DNA from: an uncultured Ruminococcus sp.
GTDB lineage: Bacteria > Bacillota > Clostridia > Oscillospirales > Ruminococcaceae
Direction of reading: 5' to 3'
DNA length: 38,202 bases
NCBI GenBank assembly: GCA_902786965.1
Contig: CADAEJ010000009.1
Location: 1-38,202, forward strand
Both the position numbers and the translations under genes were made by a program. Under the pieces are notes generated by a model. It made no database searches and was not told the DNA's origin. It was given only the letters and a program-made list of their open reading frames with translations. Below, one piece after another: positions 30,793 to 38,202 of this stretch. The stretch's first letter is position 1, and each line of letters begins with the position of its first letter.

Positions 30793-32805
30793 ATGTTAAC
30801 AAAATGTAAAATTTATGTCGCAGCTACCGCAGGTTTCTGTTTTGGTGTAGACAATGCCGTAAAAATAGTGTATAATGAGTTGGATAACCGAAATAATGTC
30901 GTGACGCTTGGTCCGATAATCCATAACGCTGATGTTGTGCAGGATCTTCGTTCCAAAGGTGCTGTTCCTGTTGAACTTGACGAGGTGCAAAAGGGGCAGA
31001 CGGTCATCATAAGATCACACGGCGTAGGGCTTGATGTGTATGAAAAGCTTAAAGCTGCGGGCGCAAGGATAGTCGATGCTACCTGTCCTTTCGTCGCAAG
31101 GATCCACAAGATCGCCTATGAACGCTCTCTTGAGGGCTGTACGGTGCTTGTCGCGGGTGATGAAAAGCACCCCGAGATCATCGGTATAAGGGCGCATTGT
31201 CAGGGCGAAAGCTTTGCATTTACATCACCTTGTGAGCTTGAGCAGCTTGTGCAAAAGCACTCGCTTGCCGAAAAAAAGGTCGCCGTGCTTGCACAAACGA
31301 CCTTTAACAAGGCTATCTGGGACGAGTGCAGCGCGCTTGCAAAAAAGCTTTTGCCGCATGCACAGATCTTTGATACCATATGCAGTGCTACGGGCGAACG
31401 TCAGCGCGAGGTCGAAAAGCTTGCAAAGGGTTCTGACCTGATGGTGATAGTCGGCGGCGCGCACAGCTCAAATACCCGTAAGCTTTACGACATTGCAAGC
31501 AAATTCTGCAAAAGCGTTCATATCGAGAATGCACAGCAGCTGCGTGAAATGAATATTGACTTTTCGCGCGTGAGATCCGCAGGGATCTCGGCAGGTGCAT
31601 CAACACCTGCTTATATAATCAAGGAGGTAGAACAAACCATGAGTGAACTTATTAATGTTGATGAGGATTTTAACTGGGAAGAGGAGATGGAAAAATCTCT
31701 GAAGCCAATACATATCGGAAAGAGAGTAACAGGTACTGTTTTGTCTGTAAACAACACAGAAGTGTATGTTGACCTTGGCACAAAGCAGCAGGGCGTTATA
31801 CCCGCAGGCGAGCTGACAAATGATCCGTCACTCAAGCCGGAGGACGTAGTTAAGGTCGGCGACGAGCTTGATCTTATCGTTCTCAAGACAAACGATCAGG
31901 ACGGCGTTGTTACGCTTTCAAAGAAGAAGGTCGATGCTGCTGCGGGCTTTGAGAAGATCGTTGCTGCAAAGGAAGCAGACGAGATACTCACAGGCGTTGT
32001 AAAGAGCGTCATCAAGGGCGGCGTGCTTGTTAACTGCAATGGCGTGAGCGTGTTCGTTCCTGCTTCACAGGCTGCTCCTAAGAGAGATTTTGATCTGAAC
32101 GAGCTTGTTAATAAGGAAGTTAACTTCAAGATCCTTGAAGTCAACGAGGGCAGACAGAGAGCTGTCGGCTCGATAAGAATAGTTGCAAGAGAGCAGAGAG
32201 CTGCTGCTCAGACCAAGTTCTTTGAGAACACACAGCCCGGCGAAGAGGTTGAGGGTGTTGTTAAGTCTATCACAGACTACGGCGTATTTGTTGACCTTGG
32301 CGGAGTTGACGGTCTTGTAAGAAGAGTTGATCTGTCATGGAACAGAGATAAGAAGCCTTCTGACATCGTTTCTGTCGGCGATAAGATCACTGTAAGGATC
32401 AAGGATATCGACACCGAAACAAAGAAGATCTCACTTGTTTATAAGAAGGATTCGGAGAATCCTTGGGAGATATTCAAGGCTAACTACGAGGTCGGTCAGA
32501 CTGTAAATGCAAAGATCGTTTCCATCACATCATTCGGTGCGTTTGCACAGATAATAGATGGTATCGACGGACTTATCCATATTTCTCAGATCGCTAATAA
32601 GAGAGTTGACAATGTTGCTGACGTTCTTACCGTGGGTCAGGAGGTCGAGTGTAAGATCACCGAGATCGACCTTGATAAAAAGCGTATCAGCCTGTCGATC
32701 AGAGCGCTCCTGCCTGAGGAAGAGTTTGACGATGCTGCTGATGAAACTATCGAAGAGGCTCCCGAGGCTGAGGAAACTGCCGAGGAAACAACTGACGCAG
32801 AGTAA
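30793..32805 (+). CDS. Fused 4-hydroxy-3-methylbut-2-enyl diphosphate reductase (IspH) and ribosomal protein S1
   Basis: A 670-residue fusion known from Clostridia. Residues 1-282 are IspH, the last enzyme of the MEP isoprenoid pathway; iron-sulfur ligands Cys16, Cys98 and Cys197 are all present, as are RSHGV and EKHPEI. Residues 283-670 carry four S1 RNA-binding repeats (about 302-370, 388-455, 473-541, 557-627) and an acidic tail, as in Gram-positive S1 proteins. The ATG abuts the previous stop (TAA-ATG), so the first part depends on coupling. An internal AAGGAGG 11 nt before in-frame Met283 suggests that S1 is also made alone. Codon choice after Met283 looks more like that of a highly expressed gene. 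Confidence 0.95.
   Translation: MLTKCKIYVAATAGFCFGVDNAVKIVYNELDNRNNVVTLGPIIHNADVVQDLRSKGAVPVELDEVQKGQTVIIRSHGVGLDVYEKLKAAGARIVDATCPFVARIHKIAYERSLEGCTVLVAGDEKHPEIIGIRAHCQGESFAFTSPCELEQLVQKHSLAEKKVAVLAQTTFNKAIWDECSALAKKLLPHAQIFDTICSATGERQREVEKLAKGSDLMVIVGGAHSSNTRKLYDIASKFCKSVHIENAQQLREMNIDFSRVRSAGISAGASTPAYIIKEVEQTMSELINVDEDFNWEEEMEKSLKPIHIGKRVTGTVLSVNNTEVYVDLGTKQQGVIPAGELTNDPSLKPEDVVKVGDELDLIVLKTNDQDGVVTLSKKKVDAAAGFEKIVAAKEADEILTGVVKSVIKGGVLVNCNGVSVFVPASQAAPKRDFDLNELVNKEVNFKILEVNEGRQRAVGSIRIVAREQRAAAQTKFFENTQPGEEVEGVVKSITDYGVFVDLGGVDGLVRRVDLSWNRDKKPSDIVSVGDKITVRIKDIDTETKKISLVYKKDSENPWEIFKANYEVGQTVNAKIVSITSFGAFAQIIDGIDGLIHISQIANKRVDNVADVLTVGQEVECKITEIDLDKKRISLSIRALLPEEEFDDAADETIEEAPEAEETAEETTDAE
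31621..31641 (+). promoter_or_regulatory. Internal ribosome site and start before the S1 part
   Basis: AAGGAGG (31621-31627), the strongest Shine-Dalgarno seen in this run, then 11 nt, then ATG (31639-31641), in frame with IspH-S1 at Met283. A perfect 7-bp hairpin GCAGGTG/CACCTGC (31591-31610) lies just upstream. Confidence 0.65.
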
Positions 32806-32817
32806 TTGCAAATATTG

Positions 32818-32844
32818 CGGGGGCGAGATCTCGTCCCCGATTTT
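32818..32844 (+). terminator. Terminator after ispH-S1
   Basis: GC-rich stem CGGGGGCG (32818-32825) with CGTCCCCG (32832-32839), 6-nt loop, then ATTTTC. Confidence 0.85.
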
Positions 32845-32932
32845 CATTGAAAAAGTCAGATAAAATCAATGGCTGTTATGGTGAAAGAATTGTCTTAAAT
32901 GACAAAATAATATGGGAAAGATGAAAAAAAGC

Positions 32933-32961
32933 TTAACTTTTTCACGGTTTTGTGGTATTAT
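32933..32961 (+). promoter_or_regulatory. Putative promoter of the penicillin-binding protein gene
   Basis: TTAACT (32933-32938), 17-bp spacer, TATTAT (32956-32961) with extended -10 TGG. Confidence 0.55.
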
Positions 32962-33004
32962 ATTACCGGCATAACTAATGAAATATCACAGGAAAGGCTG
33001 TTTT

Positions 33005-35224
33005 ATGGAAGATAAAAAGAGAGTTGTTCCCGACAGAAGAAAGGGCAAAAGAAAAAAGAAAAAAGCTAATACGGCTCTCGGGGTAGTATCCAAGGTTTTG
33101 AAAACCGTCGGAACGGTCGTTTTGTCGGTTTTCCTTATTGTGATAATCACATCCTGCATTTTTGCAACGGTGCTGACTATTTATGTGCTCAATTTTGCTG
33201 ATACCACCTCGACGGTGAGCCTTGAGCGTGTTGCGGAGAGCAACATCTCAAGATTCGTTTATAACAATCCGAATTATGACGAAAAGGACCCGAACTCAAA
33301 GGAGTATGAGCTGTACTACGCTATAAGAAACACCAGTAAGCACGTTCTCTGGGTGGATATCGAAAACATACCACAGTATGTTCAGGACTGCTTTGTTTAC
33401 AGCGAGGACGAGAGATTCTACGAGCATGACGGCGTTGACTTCAAACGTACTATCGGTGCGTTCGTCAACATCTTCCTGCCTATCTATCCCGGACGGCAGG
33501 GCGGTTCGACTATCACACAGCAGACGATAAAGAACGTCACGGGCGATGAGGCGCGAGACGGTATCAAGGGTATCGAAAGAAAGATCCGAGAGATCTTCAG
33601 GACTATCAACGTCGAAAAGGTAAACCGAAAGGAAGATATCCTTCAGTGCTACCTCAACGTTATCCCGCTGGGAACGTATAAATACGATATTATCGGCGTT
33701 CAGGCGGCGGCAAACTACTATTTCGGAAAAGATGTAAAGGATCTGTCTTTGGCAGAATCCGCATCGCTGGCAGCTATGACTACTGCCCCTGCGGCTTACA
33801 ACCCGATAGAGGATCCCAAGGAAAACTTTATCAGACGTAAGATCTGTCTGAACAAGCTGCTTGAAAACGGCGCTATCTCTGATGAAGAGTACGATCAGGC
33901 GCTGAATGAAAAGCTTAAACTGGTCGGTAATTTCGACTATTCAAGTGCATCTGTTTACGATGACGAGTCCAGAGATTTCGGAGCATCCGATTACTTTATG
34001 GACGAAGCCTGGTCAGAGGCAGAGCAGAGAATTGCCGAGTATTACGGCGTGTCGGTAGAGGACGCAAGTGCAAAGCTCGCCGGCGGCGGATTTACCGTCT
34101 ACACAACGGTAGATATGAATATGCAGAAAAAGCTTGAGGCTAATATGCAAAATCCTGCAAATTTCCTCAACTATCAGATCCAAAGCGATACTATCCTTTC
34201 TGCTGCGATCGCGCTTGACTACACCGGCTGCGTGAAAGCCGTGGTCGGCGGACGAGGCAAAAAGGAACAGTCAAGAACCTTTAATATCGCAACAGACGGT
34301 ATGCGTTCACCGGGTTCTACTATCAAGCCTATCGCATCTTACGCACCTGCTATCGATAATAACCTGATAATGTGGTCTACCAAGATAAACGATAAGCCTA
34401 TAACTATCAAGAATGCACAGGGCAAGGACGAGCAGTGGCCTGTAAACTACACAGAGTACGGCGGAAACAACTGGTCATACAGAGATATGTATGTTTGGCA
34501 GATGCTCAGCCAGTCGAAGAATACCTGCCCTGCACAGCTTGTTCAGAAGCTTACACCTGCATACTGTGCTAACTTCCTCAAAGAAAAGCTCGATATAACA
34601 ACACTTCACGAAAGAGATATGAACAGCTATTCGGGCGTTACGGTAGGCGGTTTCACAAACGGTCTGCATCTGTCCGAGCTCGTGGGCGCGTATATGATCT
34701 TCGGTAACGGCGGAAGAAAATACGATCTTTCGTTTGTATCGTGCATCGAAGACGCGCAGGGCAAGGTCATCTACGAAAAGTCCGACGGATATAAGCAGGC
34801 AATAAGCGCAGACAGCGCATATGTAATGAACAGACTTATGCAGACGGTCATCAACGACCCACAGGGTACAGGTACACAGGCAAAGCTTGCAACTACTGAC
34901 CTTGTCGCTAAGACGGGTACATCTTCAAGCTGGGAGGATCTGACCTTCGTTGGCTGTACTCCTGACTTCGTATCTGGTGTCTGGATCGGTTACGATAACC
35001 ACAAGACGATACCGACAGGCTATTACAAGAACAGTGATGCTCTGTGGAAGGCTATGTTCGGCGAAATGGCAGAAAACGAGCCGAATAAGCAGTTTGATGT
35101 TCCCGACTCGGTAGTAAAGACAAAATACTGCACAGCAACGGGACTTGTAGCATCAAAGACCTGCGGCGCAACAGCCGAAGGCTGGTTCAAAAAGTCGCAG
35201 CTCGGAAATATCTGCAATCACTAA
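33005..35224 (+). CDS. Class A penicillin-binding protein (PBP1a type)
   Basis: Bifunctional peptidoglycan synthase (739 residues). A basic cytoplasmic start and one membrane anchor (about 34-63) precede the GT51 glycosyltransferase domain, with EDERFYEHDG (catalytic Glu134) and QGGSTITQQTIKN. The transpeptidase domain has the three penicillin-binding motifs: STIK (Ser438-Lys441), SKN (504-506) and KTG (636-638). It polymerises glycan strands and cross-links them outside the membrane. ATG 33005 is preferred, with AAAGG 7 nt upstream, over an ATG at 32978. Transcribed alone and closed by a terminator. Confidence 0.95.
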   Translation: MEDKKRVVPDRRKGKRKKKKANTALGVVSKVLKTVGTVVLSVFLIVIITSCIFATVLTIYVLNFADTTSTVSLERVAESNISRFVYNNPNYDEKDPNSKEYELYYAIRNTSKHVLWVDIENIPQYVQDCFVYSEDERFYEHDGVDFKRTIGAFVNIFLPIYPGRQGGSTITQQTIKNVTGDEARDGIKGIERKIREIFRTINVEKVNRKEDILQCYLNVIPLGTYKYDIIGVQAAANYYFGKDVKDLSLAESASLAAMTTAPAAYNPIEDPKENFIRRKICLNKLLENGAISDEEYDQALNEKLKLVGNFDYSSASVYDDESRDFGASDYFMDEAWSEAEQRIAEYYGVSVEDASAKLAGGGFTVYTTVDMNMQKKLEANMQNPANFLNYQIQSDTILSAAIALDYTGCVKAVVGGRGKKEQSRTFNIATDGMRSPGSTIKPIASYAPAIDNNLIMWSTKINDKPITIKNAQGKDEQWPVNYTEYGGNNWSYRDMYVWQMLSQSKNTCPAQLVQKLTPAYCANFLKEKLDITTLHERDMNSYSGVTVGGFTNGLHLSELVGAYMIFGNGGRKYDLSFVSCIEDAQGKVIYEKSDGYKQAISADSAYVMNRLMQTVINDPQGTGTQAKLATTDLVAKTGTSSSWEDLTFVGCTPDFVSGVWIGYDNHKTIPTGYYKNSDALWKAMFGEMAENEPNKQFDVPDSVVKTKYCTATGLVASKTCGATAEGWFKKSQLGNICNH

Positions 35225-35233
35225 ATAATCACT

Positions 35234-35263
35234 AAAACCCCCGCGATCCTACGGGGGTTTTAT
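35234..35263 (+). terminator. Terminator of the penicillin-binding protein gene
   Basis: Perfect stem AAAACCCCCG (35234-35243) with CGGGGGTTTT (35252-35261). Confidence 0.9.
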
Positions 35264-35281
35264 TTGACGGAAAGGAAAAGT

Positions 35282-36397
35282 ATGGAGAATTTGAGATTGT
35301 GCGTGCCCTGCCATTTCGGTCTGGAGAGCGTTGTGACTTATGAGGTAAAAAAGATAGGCGGCGAAAATCTCGTAACGACCGATGGAAAGGTCAGCTTTGA
35401 CGGCGATCTCACCACGCTTGCTAAAGCGAACCTGTGGATATCCGCAGGCGAGAGAGTCCTGATAGAGCTTGCATCTTTCGAGGCAAGGAGCTTTGAGCAG
35501 CTTTTCGAGGGCGTAAGGGCAATTCGCTGGGAGGACTTTATCGCAAAGACAGATGCGTTCCCTGTCAAGGGCAGCAGTTTGAATTCGCAGCTGCACTCGA
35601 TACCCGACTGCCAGAGAATAATCAAAAAAGCCTGTGTCAAGCGCCTTGAGAGCGTGTACGGCATCAGCTATTTTGAGGAAACGGGCGCAAAGCATCAGAT
35701 ACAGTTTACGATACTTAAAGACAAGGTGAGCATCTATCTTGATACCTCGGGGCAGGGCTTGCACAAGCGCGGCTACCGCAGAAATTCCAACGATGCGCCT
35801 ATAAAGGAAACGCTCGCGGCAGGCATCATCGACCTTGCGAGAGTGCGTGCGGATACAGTCGTTTGCGACCCGATGTGCGGCTCGGGAACTTTTCTTATTG
35901 AGTCAGCATACAAGGCGATGAACATCGCGTGCGGATTAAGACGCAGTTTTGCGGCGCAGGAGTGGGCGCAGATACCGCAGACGGTCTGGCAGAACGCGCG
36001 TGCGGAGGCTATGGATCTGATAAAGCGCGATGCGGGCTTTCACGGGTACGGCTTTGATATTGATGAGCTTGCGGTTGATCTCACAAGTGCAAACGCCAAA
36101 AAAGCAGGTGTCGGCGGCAGACTTGACATCACGCAGCAGGACATCAGCAGGTACAGACCGCTTGAAAGCTGCACGCTTTTCTGCAATCCTCCGTACGGTG
36201 AGAGGCTGCTTGATATAAAGTCGGCAGAGGAGCTGTACAAGAAGATGGGACAGGTCATAAGTCCCTCAAAGGAAAACCCGTGCTACATCATTTCGCCGCA
36301 CGAGGAGTTTGAAAAATTTTTCGGCAAAAAGGCGGACAAAAAGCGCAAGCTGTACAACGGAATGATAAAGTGCGATCTTTATATGTATTTCAGATAG
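35282..36397 (+). CDS. THUMP-domain class I RNA methyltransferase (RlmL/YpsC type)
   Basis: A 371-residue SAM-dependent methyltransferase. An N-terminal ferredoxin-like plus THUMP RNA-binding region (about 1-160) is followed by the catalytic domain with motif I DPMCGSGTF (from Asp196) and motif IV NPPYGERL (from Asn302), the signature of enzymes that methylate an exocyclic amine, as in RlmL (m2G2445 of 23S rRNA). The exact site is inferred. ATG 35282 follows GGAAAGGA by 5 nt; a longer frame from 35264 would overlap the terminator. The broken HAD gene follows, its ribosome site overlapping this stop, so the two were one operon. Confidence 0.92.
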   Translation: MENLRLCVPCHFGLESVVTYEVKKIGGENLVTTDGKVSFDGDLTTLAKANLWISAGERVLIELASFEARSFEQLFEGVRAIRWEDFIAKTDAFPVKGSSLNSQLHSIPDCQRIIKKACVKRLESVYGISYFEETGAKHQIQFTILKDKVSIYLDTSGQGLHKRGYRRNSNDAPIKETLAAGIIDLARVRADTVVCDPMCGSGTFLIESAYKAMNIACGLRRSFAAQEWAQIPQTVWQNARAEAMDLIKRDAGFHGYGFDIDELAVDLTSANAKKAGVGGRLDITQQDISRYRPLESCTLFCNPPYGERLLDIKSAEELYKKMGQVISPSKENPCYIISPHEEFEKFFGKKADKKRKLYNGMIKCDLYMYFR

Positions 36398-36408
36398 GGG
36401 AGAGTAAA

Positions 36409-37060
36409 ATGAAACTGAACGAACTTGACGCAGTAGTTGGACGGCATAATCTTCGATACCGAAACGATAGCCCTGCGCAGCTGGCAGGACGCAGCGGACG
36501 CTCACGGGCTGGGCGATATTAGCGAAACGGCTATGAAATGTGTGGGCAGAAGCACCGTTGATACGCTGAAAATTTTTGAAGCTGCTTACGGCGATAAGGT
36601 GAGCATCGAGCAGATGCACATTGAGTGCATAACACGCTTCAAGGAGATAATTCAGACGGAGGGAATGCCCATCAAGAAAGGCGCGCGCGAGCTGCTGGAG
36701 TTTTTGAAGCAAAGCGGTGCAAAGGTCGCACTTGCGTCATCAACGAGCTATGAAACGGTTGTTGCGGAGCTTAAAGATGCAGATCTTTTCAAGTATTTCC
36801 GCGTAATAGTCGGCGGCGATATGATAAAGAATTCAAAGCCCGAGCCCGAGATATATCTGCTTGCCTGCGAAAAGCTGGGCGCAGACCCGAAAAAGTCGGC
36901 GGCGGTCGAGGACTCCCGCAACGGTATAATCTCGGCAAGCAGGGCAGGAATGTACCCGTTCCTCGTGCCGGATATCATCGAGCCTGATGAGGAGATGCTA
37001 AAGCTTTCGCACAAGAAATTTGCAGACCTGCTTGAAGTCAAGAAATACCTACAGGCATAA
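36409..37060 (+). pseudogene. HAD-superfamily phosphatase/phosphoglucomutase-like gene broken by a frameshift
   Basis: A good ribosome site (AGGGGAG) precedes ATG 36409, which opens MKLNELDAVV and then runs out of frame to an early stop after about 37 codons. In the next frame, from 36437, the rest reads DGIIFDTE and continues as a normal HAD protein (VALASSTS, KPEPEIYLLA, VEDSRNG) to 37060. Family proteins read AVVFDMDGIIFDTE here. The bases expected for Phe-Asp-Met are missing exactly as an 8-bp deletion (TTCGATAT) between GTAGTT and GGACGGC. This removes the catalytic nucleophile Asp as well as shifting the frame. A weak TTG at 36437 has no ribosome site. Sequencing error is the main alternative. 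Confidence 0.75.
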
Positions 37061-37064
37061 ACAA

Positions 37065-37090
37065 CGCCCTGTTCCACACGGAGCAGGGCG
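37065..37090. terminator. Hairpin between convergent genes
   Basis: Stem CGCCCTGTTCC (37065-37075) with GGAGCAGGGCG (37080-37090), 4-nt loop. No good T-run on either side, so strength is unsure. Confidence 0.6.
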
Positions 37091-37094
37091 ATAT

Positions 37095-37490
37095 TCATTC
37101 TTTCATAGCTTTTGACAGACCGTCAAAGTCAATGGTTGATTCATCAAATTCTTTTTCTTGATTTGTTCGGTTATCATTTGGATTATTTAAGTCTTTGTCA
37201 TCATAAACATAAACCCATTCACCATTTTCTCCTCTGTATCTATGAACTGTACCATCATATCCGCAACTTGAACACTTGCCGCTTTTTGAATCAAATGCTG
37301 ACTGTCTGCACTTTGGACATATAGTCGCATTTTCAGGTTTATGAATTGTTATACTTGATATGTCATTGCTTATTTTTTCAAGTATGTTTTTCATCTGTTG
37401 AGTATTCTCTGCTGTGCGAATAACAGAAAAAATAAGTACAATTTGTATTATTCCAATAAACAAGCAGATAACCATAGTTGCTTTATCCAT
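37095..37490 (-). CDS. Membrane-anchored zinc-ribbon protein, hypothetical
   Basis: A 131-residue protein: one N-terminal membrane segment (about 4-26), a short helical stretch, then a zinc ribbon with CPKC and CSSC pairs (about residues 58-76), and an acidic Asn/Asp-rich tail. I do not recognise a named family. ATG 37490 has AAGGAG 10 nt upstream; a GTG at 37499 is only 1 nt from it. The DNA is plainly more AT-rich than the genes around it, which suggests recent acquisition. Divergent from an XRE regulator, with a perfect promoter overlapped by repeated palindromes, so it is probably that regulator's target. Confidence 0.75.
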   Translation of the reverse strand: MDKATMVICLFIGIIQIVLIFSVIRTAENTQQMKNILEKISNDISSITIHKPENATICPKCRQSAFDSKSGKCSSCGYDGTVHRYRGENGEWVYVYDDKDLNNPNDNRTNQEKEFDESTIDFDGLSKAMKE

Positions 37491-37523
37491 TTTCCCCACG
37501 CTCCTTGTATTTTGTTAAAGAAC

Positions 37524-37531
37524 ACATATGT
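37524..37531. promoter_or_regulatory. Putative XRE operator site 1
   Basis: Palindrome ACATATGT, just downstream of the minus-strand -10, same word as the sites at 37561 and 37571. Confidence 0.5.
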
Positions 37532-37542
37532 ATTCTAAAAAT

Positions 37543-37571
37543 ATTATAACACATAAGTACACATATGTCAA
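37543..37571 (-). promoter_or_regulatory. Consensus promoter of the zinc-ribbon gene
   Basis: On the minus strand: TTGACA (37571-37566), 17-bp spacer, TATAAT (37548-37543). Both hexamers are perfect. The -35 overlaps two ACATATGT sites. Confidence 0.85.
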
Positions 37572-37578
37572 CATATGT
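37551..37578. promoter_or_regulatory. Three ACATATGT-type sites spaced exactly 10 bp
   Basis: ACATAAGT (37551-37558, one mismatch), ACATATGT (37561-37568) and ACATATGT (37571-37578). Being one helical turn apart, they lie on the same DNA face and cover the spacer and -35 of the zinc-ribbon gene promoter. Confidence 0.6.
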
Positions 37579-37628
37579 ATTCATAAATTGCTCCGAAACA
37601 GGTTAAAATATGCGTAGGGGTGATTTCT

Positions 37629-37862
37629 ATGTACATTGGCGAGCTTGACCCGAAGGCTGTGGGTGCGGCGATAGCTGATATGCGGACTAAAAAGGGTGTT
37701 TCGCAGGAGGTATTAAGCGGTCTTGCGGGCATCGGGCGGACGCACCTGAGCGCTATTGAGCGTGGGCAGCGCAAACCGACGCTTGAAACGCTTTACCGCA
37801 TTGCCTGTGCGCTTGATGTGAAAATGAGTGAGATAGTTACCGAAATTGAAAACAGATTATAA
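37629..37862 (+). CDS. XRE-family helix-turn-helix regulator
   Basis: A 77-residue single-domain DNA-binding protein of the Cro/C1/Xre type. The helix-turn-helix spans about residues 14-67 (IADMRTKKGVSQEVLSGLAGIGRTHLSAIERGQRKPTLETL is the core, quoted here only in part as GVSQEVLSGLAG and SAIERGQRKP). No effector domain. ATG 37629 has AGGGGTG 6 nt upstream; GTG 37620 falls within that site. It probably controls the divergent zinc-ribbon gene and itself through the ACATATGT sites. It could also be an orphan restriction-controller-like protein, but no restriction genes are near. Confidence 0.88.
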   Translation: MYIGELDPKAVGAAIADMRTKKGVSQEVLSGLAGIGRTHLSAIERGQRKPTLETLYRIACALDVKMSEIVTEIENRL

Positions 37863-37895
37863 AAAGACCCGACTTCACTGTGAAATCGGGTCTTT
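37863..37895. terminator. Bidirectional terminator between the XRE gene and tsf
   Basis: Stem AAAGACCCGA (37863-37872) with TCGGGTCTTT (37886-37895), with an inner TTCA/TGAA extension. Confidence 0.88.
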
Positions 37896-37913
37896 CGTAT
37901 TATCGGTTTTGAA

Positions 37914-38202
37914 TTACTTGATCATTGAAGCAACTTCGTCAGCGAAGTTATCTTCCTTCTTCTCAACGCCCTCGCCGCGCTCAAAACGAACGTACTCTAC
38001 AACGTCGATCTTGCCGCCGAGCTTCTTTGCTACGCTGTCAACATAAGCGCCGACAGTCTGCTTGTCGTCCTTAACGAAAGCCTGCTCAAGCAGACAGTTC
38101 TCGGAATAGAACTTGCCGAGCTTGCCCTCGATGATCTTGATCTTTACCTGCTCAGGCTTGTTAGCCATCTTAGGATCGTCAGCCATCTGTGCGAGCTGGA
38201 TC
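37914..38202 (-). CDS. tsf: Elongation factor Ts, C-terminal part (cut by the window edge)
   Basis: The frame runs off the window at 38202, so only the last 96 or so residues are seen. EF-Ts is the guanine nucleotide exchange factor for EF-Tu. The visible part (MADDPKMANKPEQ, KIIEGKLGKFYSENCLLEQ, VAKKLGGKIDVVEYVRFERGEG and the final EVASMIK) matches the EF-Ts C-terminal dimerisation domain. Met at 38186 is internal, since the frame stays open upstream (IQLAQ precedes it). The ribosomal protein S2 gene would be expected upstream, beyond the window. Confidence 0.95.
   Translation of the reverse strand, partial: IQLAQMADDPKMANKPEQVKIKIIEGKLGKFYSENCLLEQAFVKDDKQTVGAYVDSVAKKLGGKIDVVEYVRFERGEGVEKKEDNFADEVASMIK

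Noticed and set aside
31614-31619. A TATAAT inside ispH as an internal promoter for the S1 part
   Set aside because: No -35 lies at a proper distance, and a transcript from it would begin after the Shine-Dalgarno sequence.

Overview
The window looks like a chromosomal segment of a Gram-positive anaerobe of the Clostridia, most likely a Ruminococcus-type Oscillospiraceae. This is inferred from the gene set: CwlD-like amidase, TepA-YlzJ-FtsK/SpoIIIE order, an IspH-ribosomal protein S1 fusion, and DUF6062 and DUF6688 proteins. Strong AGGAGG-type ribosome sites, near-consensus sigma-70 promoters with 17-bp spacers, and hairpin terminators after most genes fit the same picture. Nearly all of it is ordinary chromosome; no insertion sequence, prophage or CRISPR array was found.

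Layout. 1-350: tRNA-Trp and tRNA-Ala(CGC). 538-4000: a DUF6688-like membrane protein (+), then a GNAT acetyltransferase, a YbjQ-family protein and a coiled-coil protein on the minus strand. 4269-6481: CwlD-like amidase and a lipoprotein with a C-type lectin domain. 6529-8124 (-): release factor 3. 8419-9630: membrane protein whose tail is coded by eight 36-bp repeats. 9685-12525 (-): trkA-trkH potassium uptake operon with a hairpin between the Shine-Dalgarno sequence and the trkA start. 12721-14901 (-): RNase Z, 8-oxoguanine glycosylase and an Imm1-like protein. 15002-15682: DUF6062 protein. 15683-16211: a 500-bp non-coding stretch rich in inverted repeats, leading into a small membrane protein. 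16626-19991: RlmB/TrmH methyltransferase and a degenerate P-type ATPase. 20102-21235: lipoprotein.

21418-32805 is a long plus-strand run: tepA, ylzJ-like, uppP, ftsK, a ComEC-like metallo-hydrolase with its DUF3006 partner, an RpiR-type regulator, a BaiN/HI0933 flavoprotein, then two back-to-back gene fusions, Cmk-PlsC and IspH-S1. 33005-38202: a class A penicillin-binding protein, a THUMP RNA methyltransferase, a HAD phosphatase gene broken by an apparent 8-bp deletion, a small AT-rich module (zinc-ribbon membrane protein divergent from an XRE regulator with three helically phased ACATATGT-type sites), and the 3' end of tsf.

The points most worth a second look are the P-type ATPase lookalike that has lost its catalytic motifs (17418-19991), the tandem fusions with an internal ribosome site before the S1 part (29428-32805), the alternating TGTTGAAAA array (16014-16144), the trkA leader hairpin (12526-12561), the XRE operator cluster (37524-37578) and the broken HAD gene (36409-37060).
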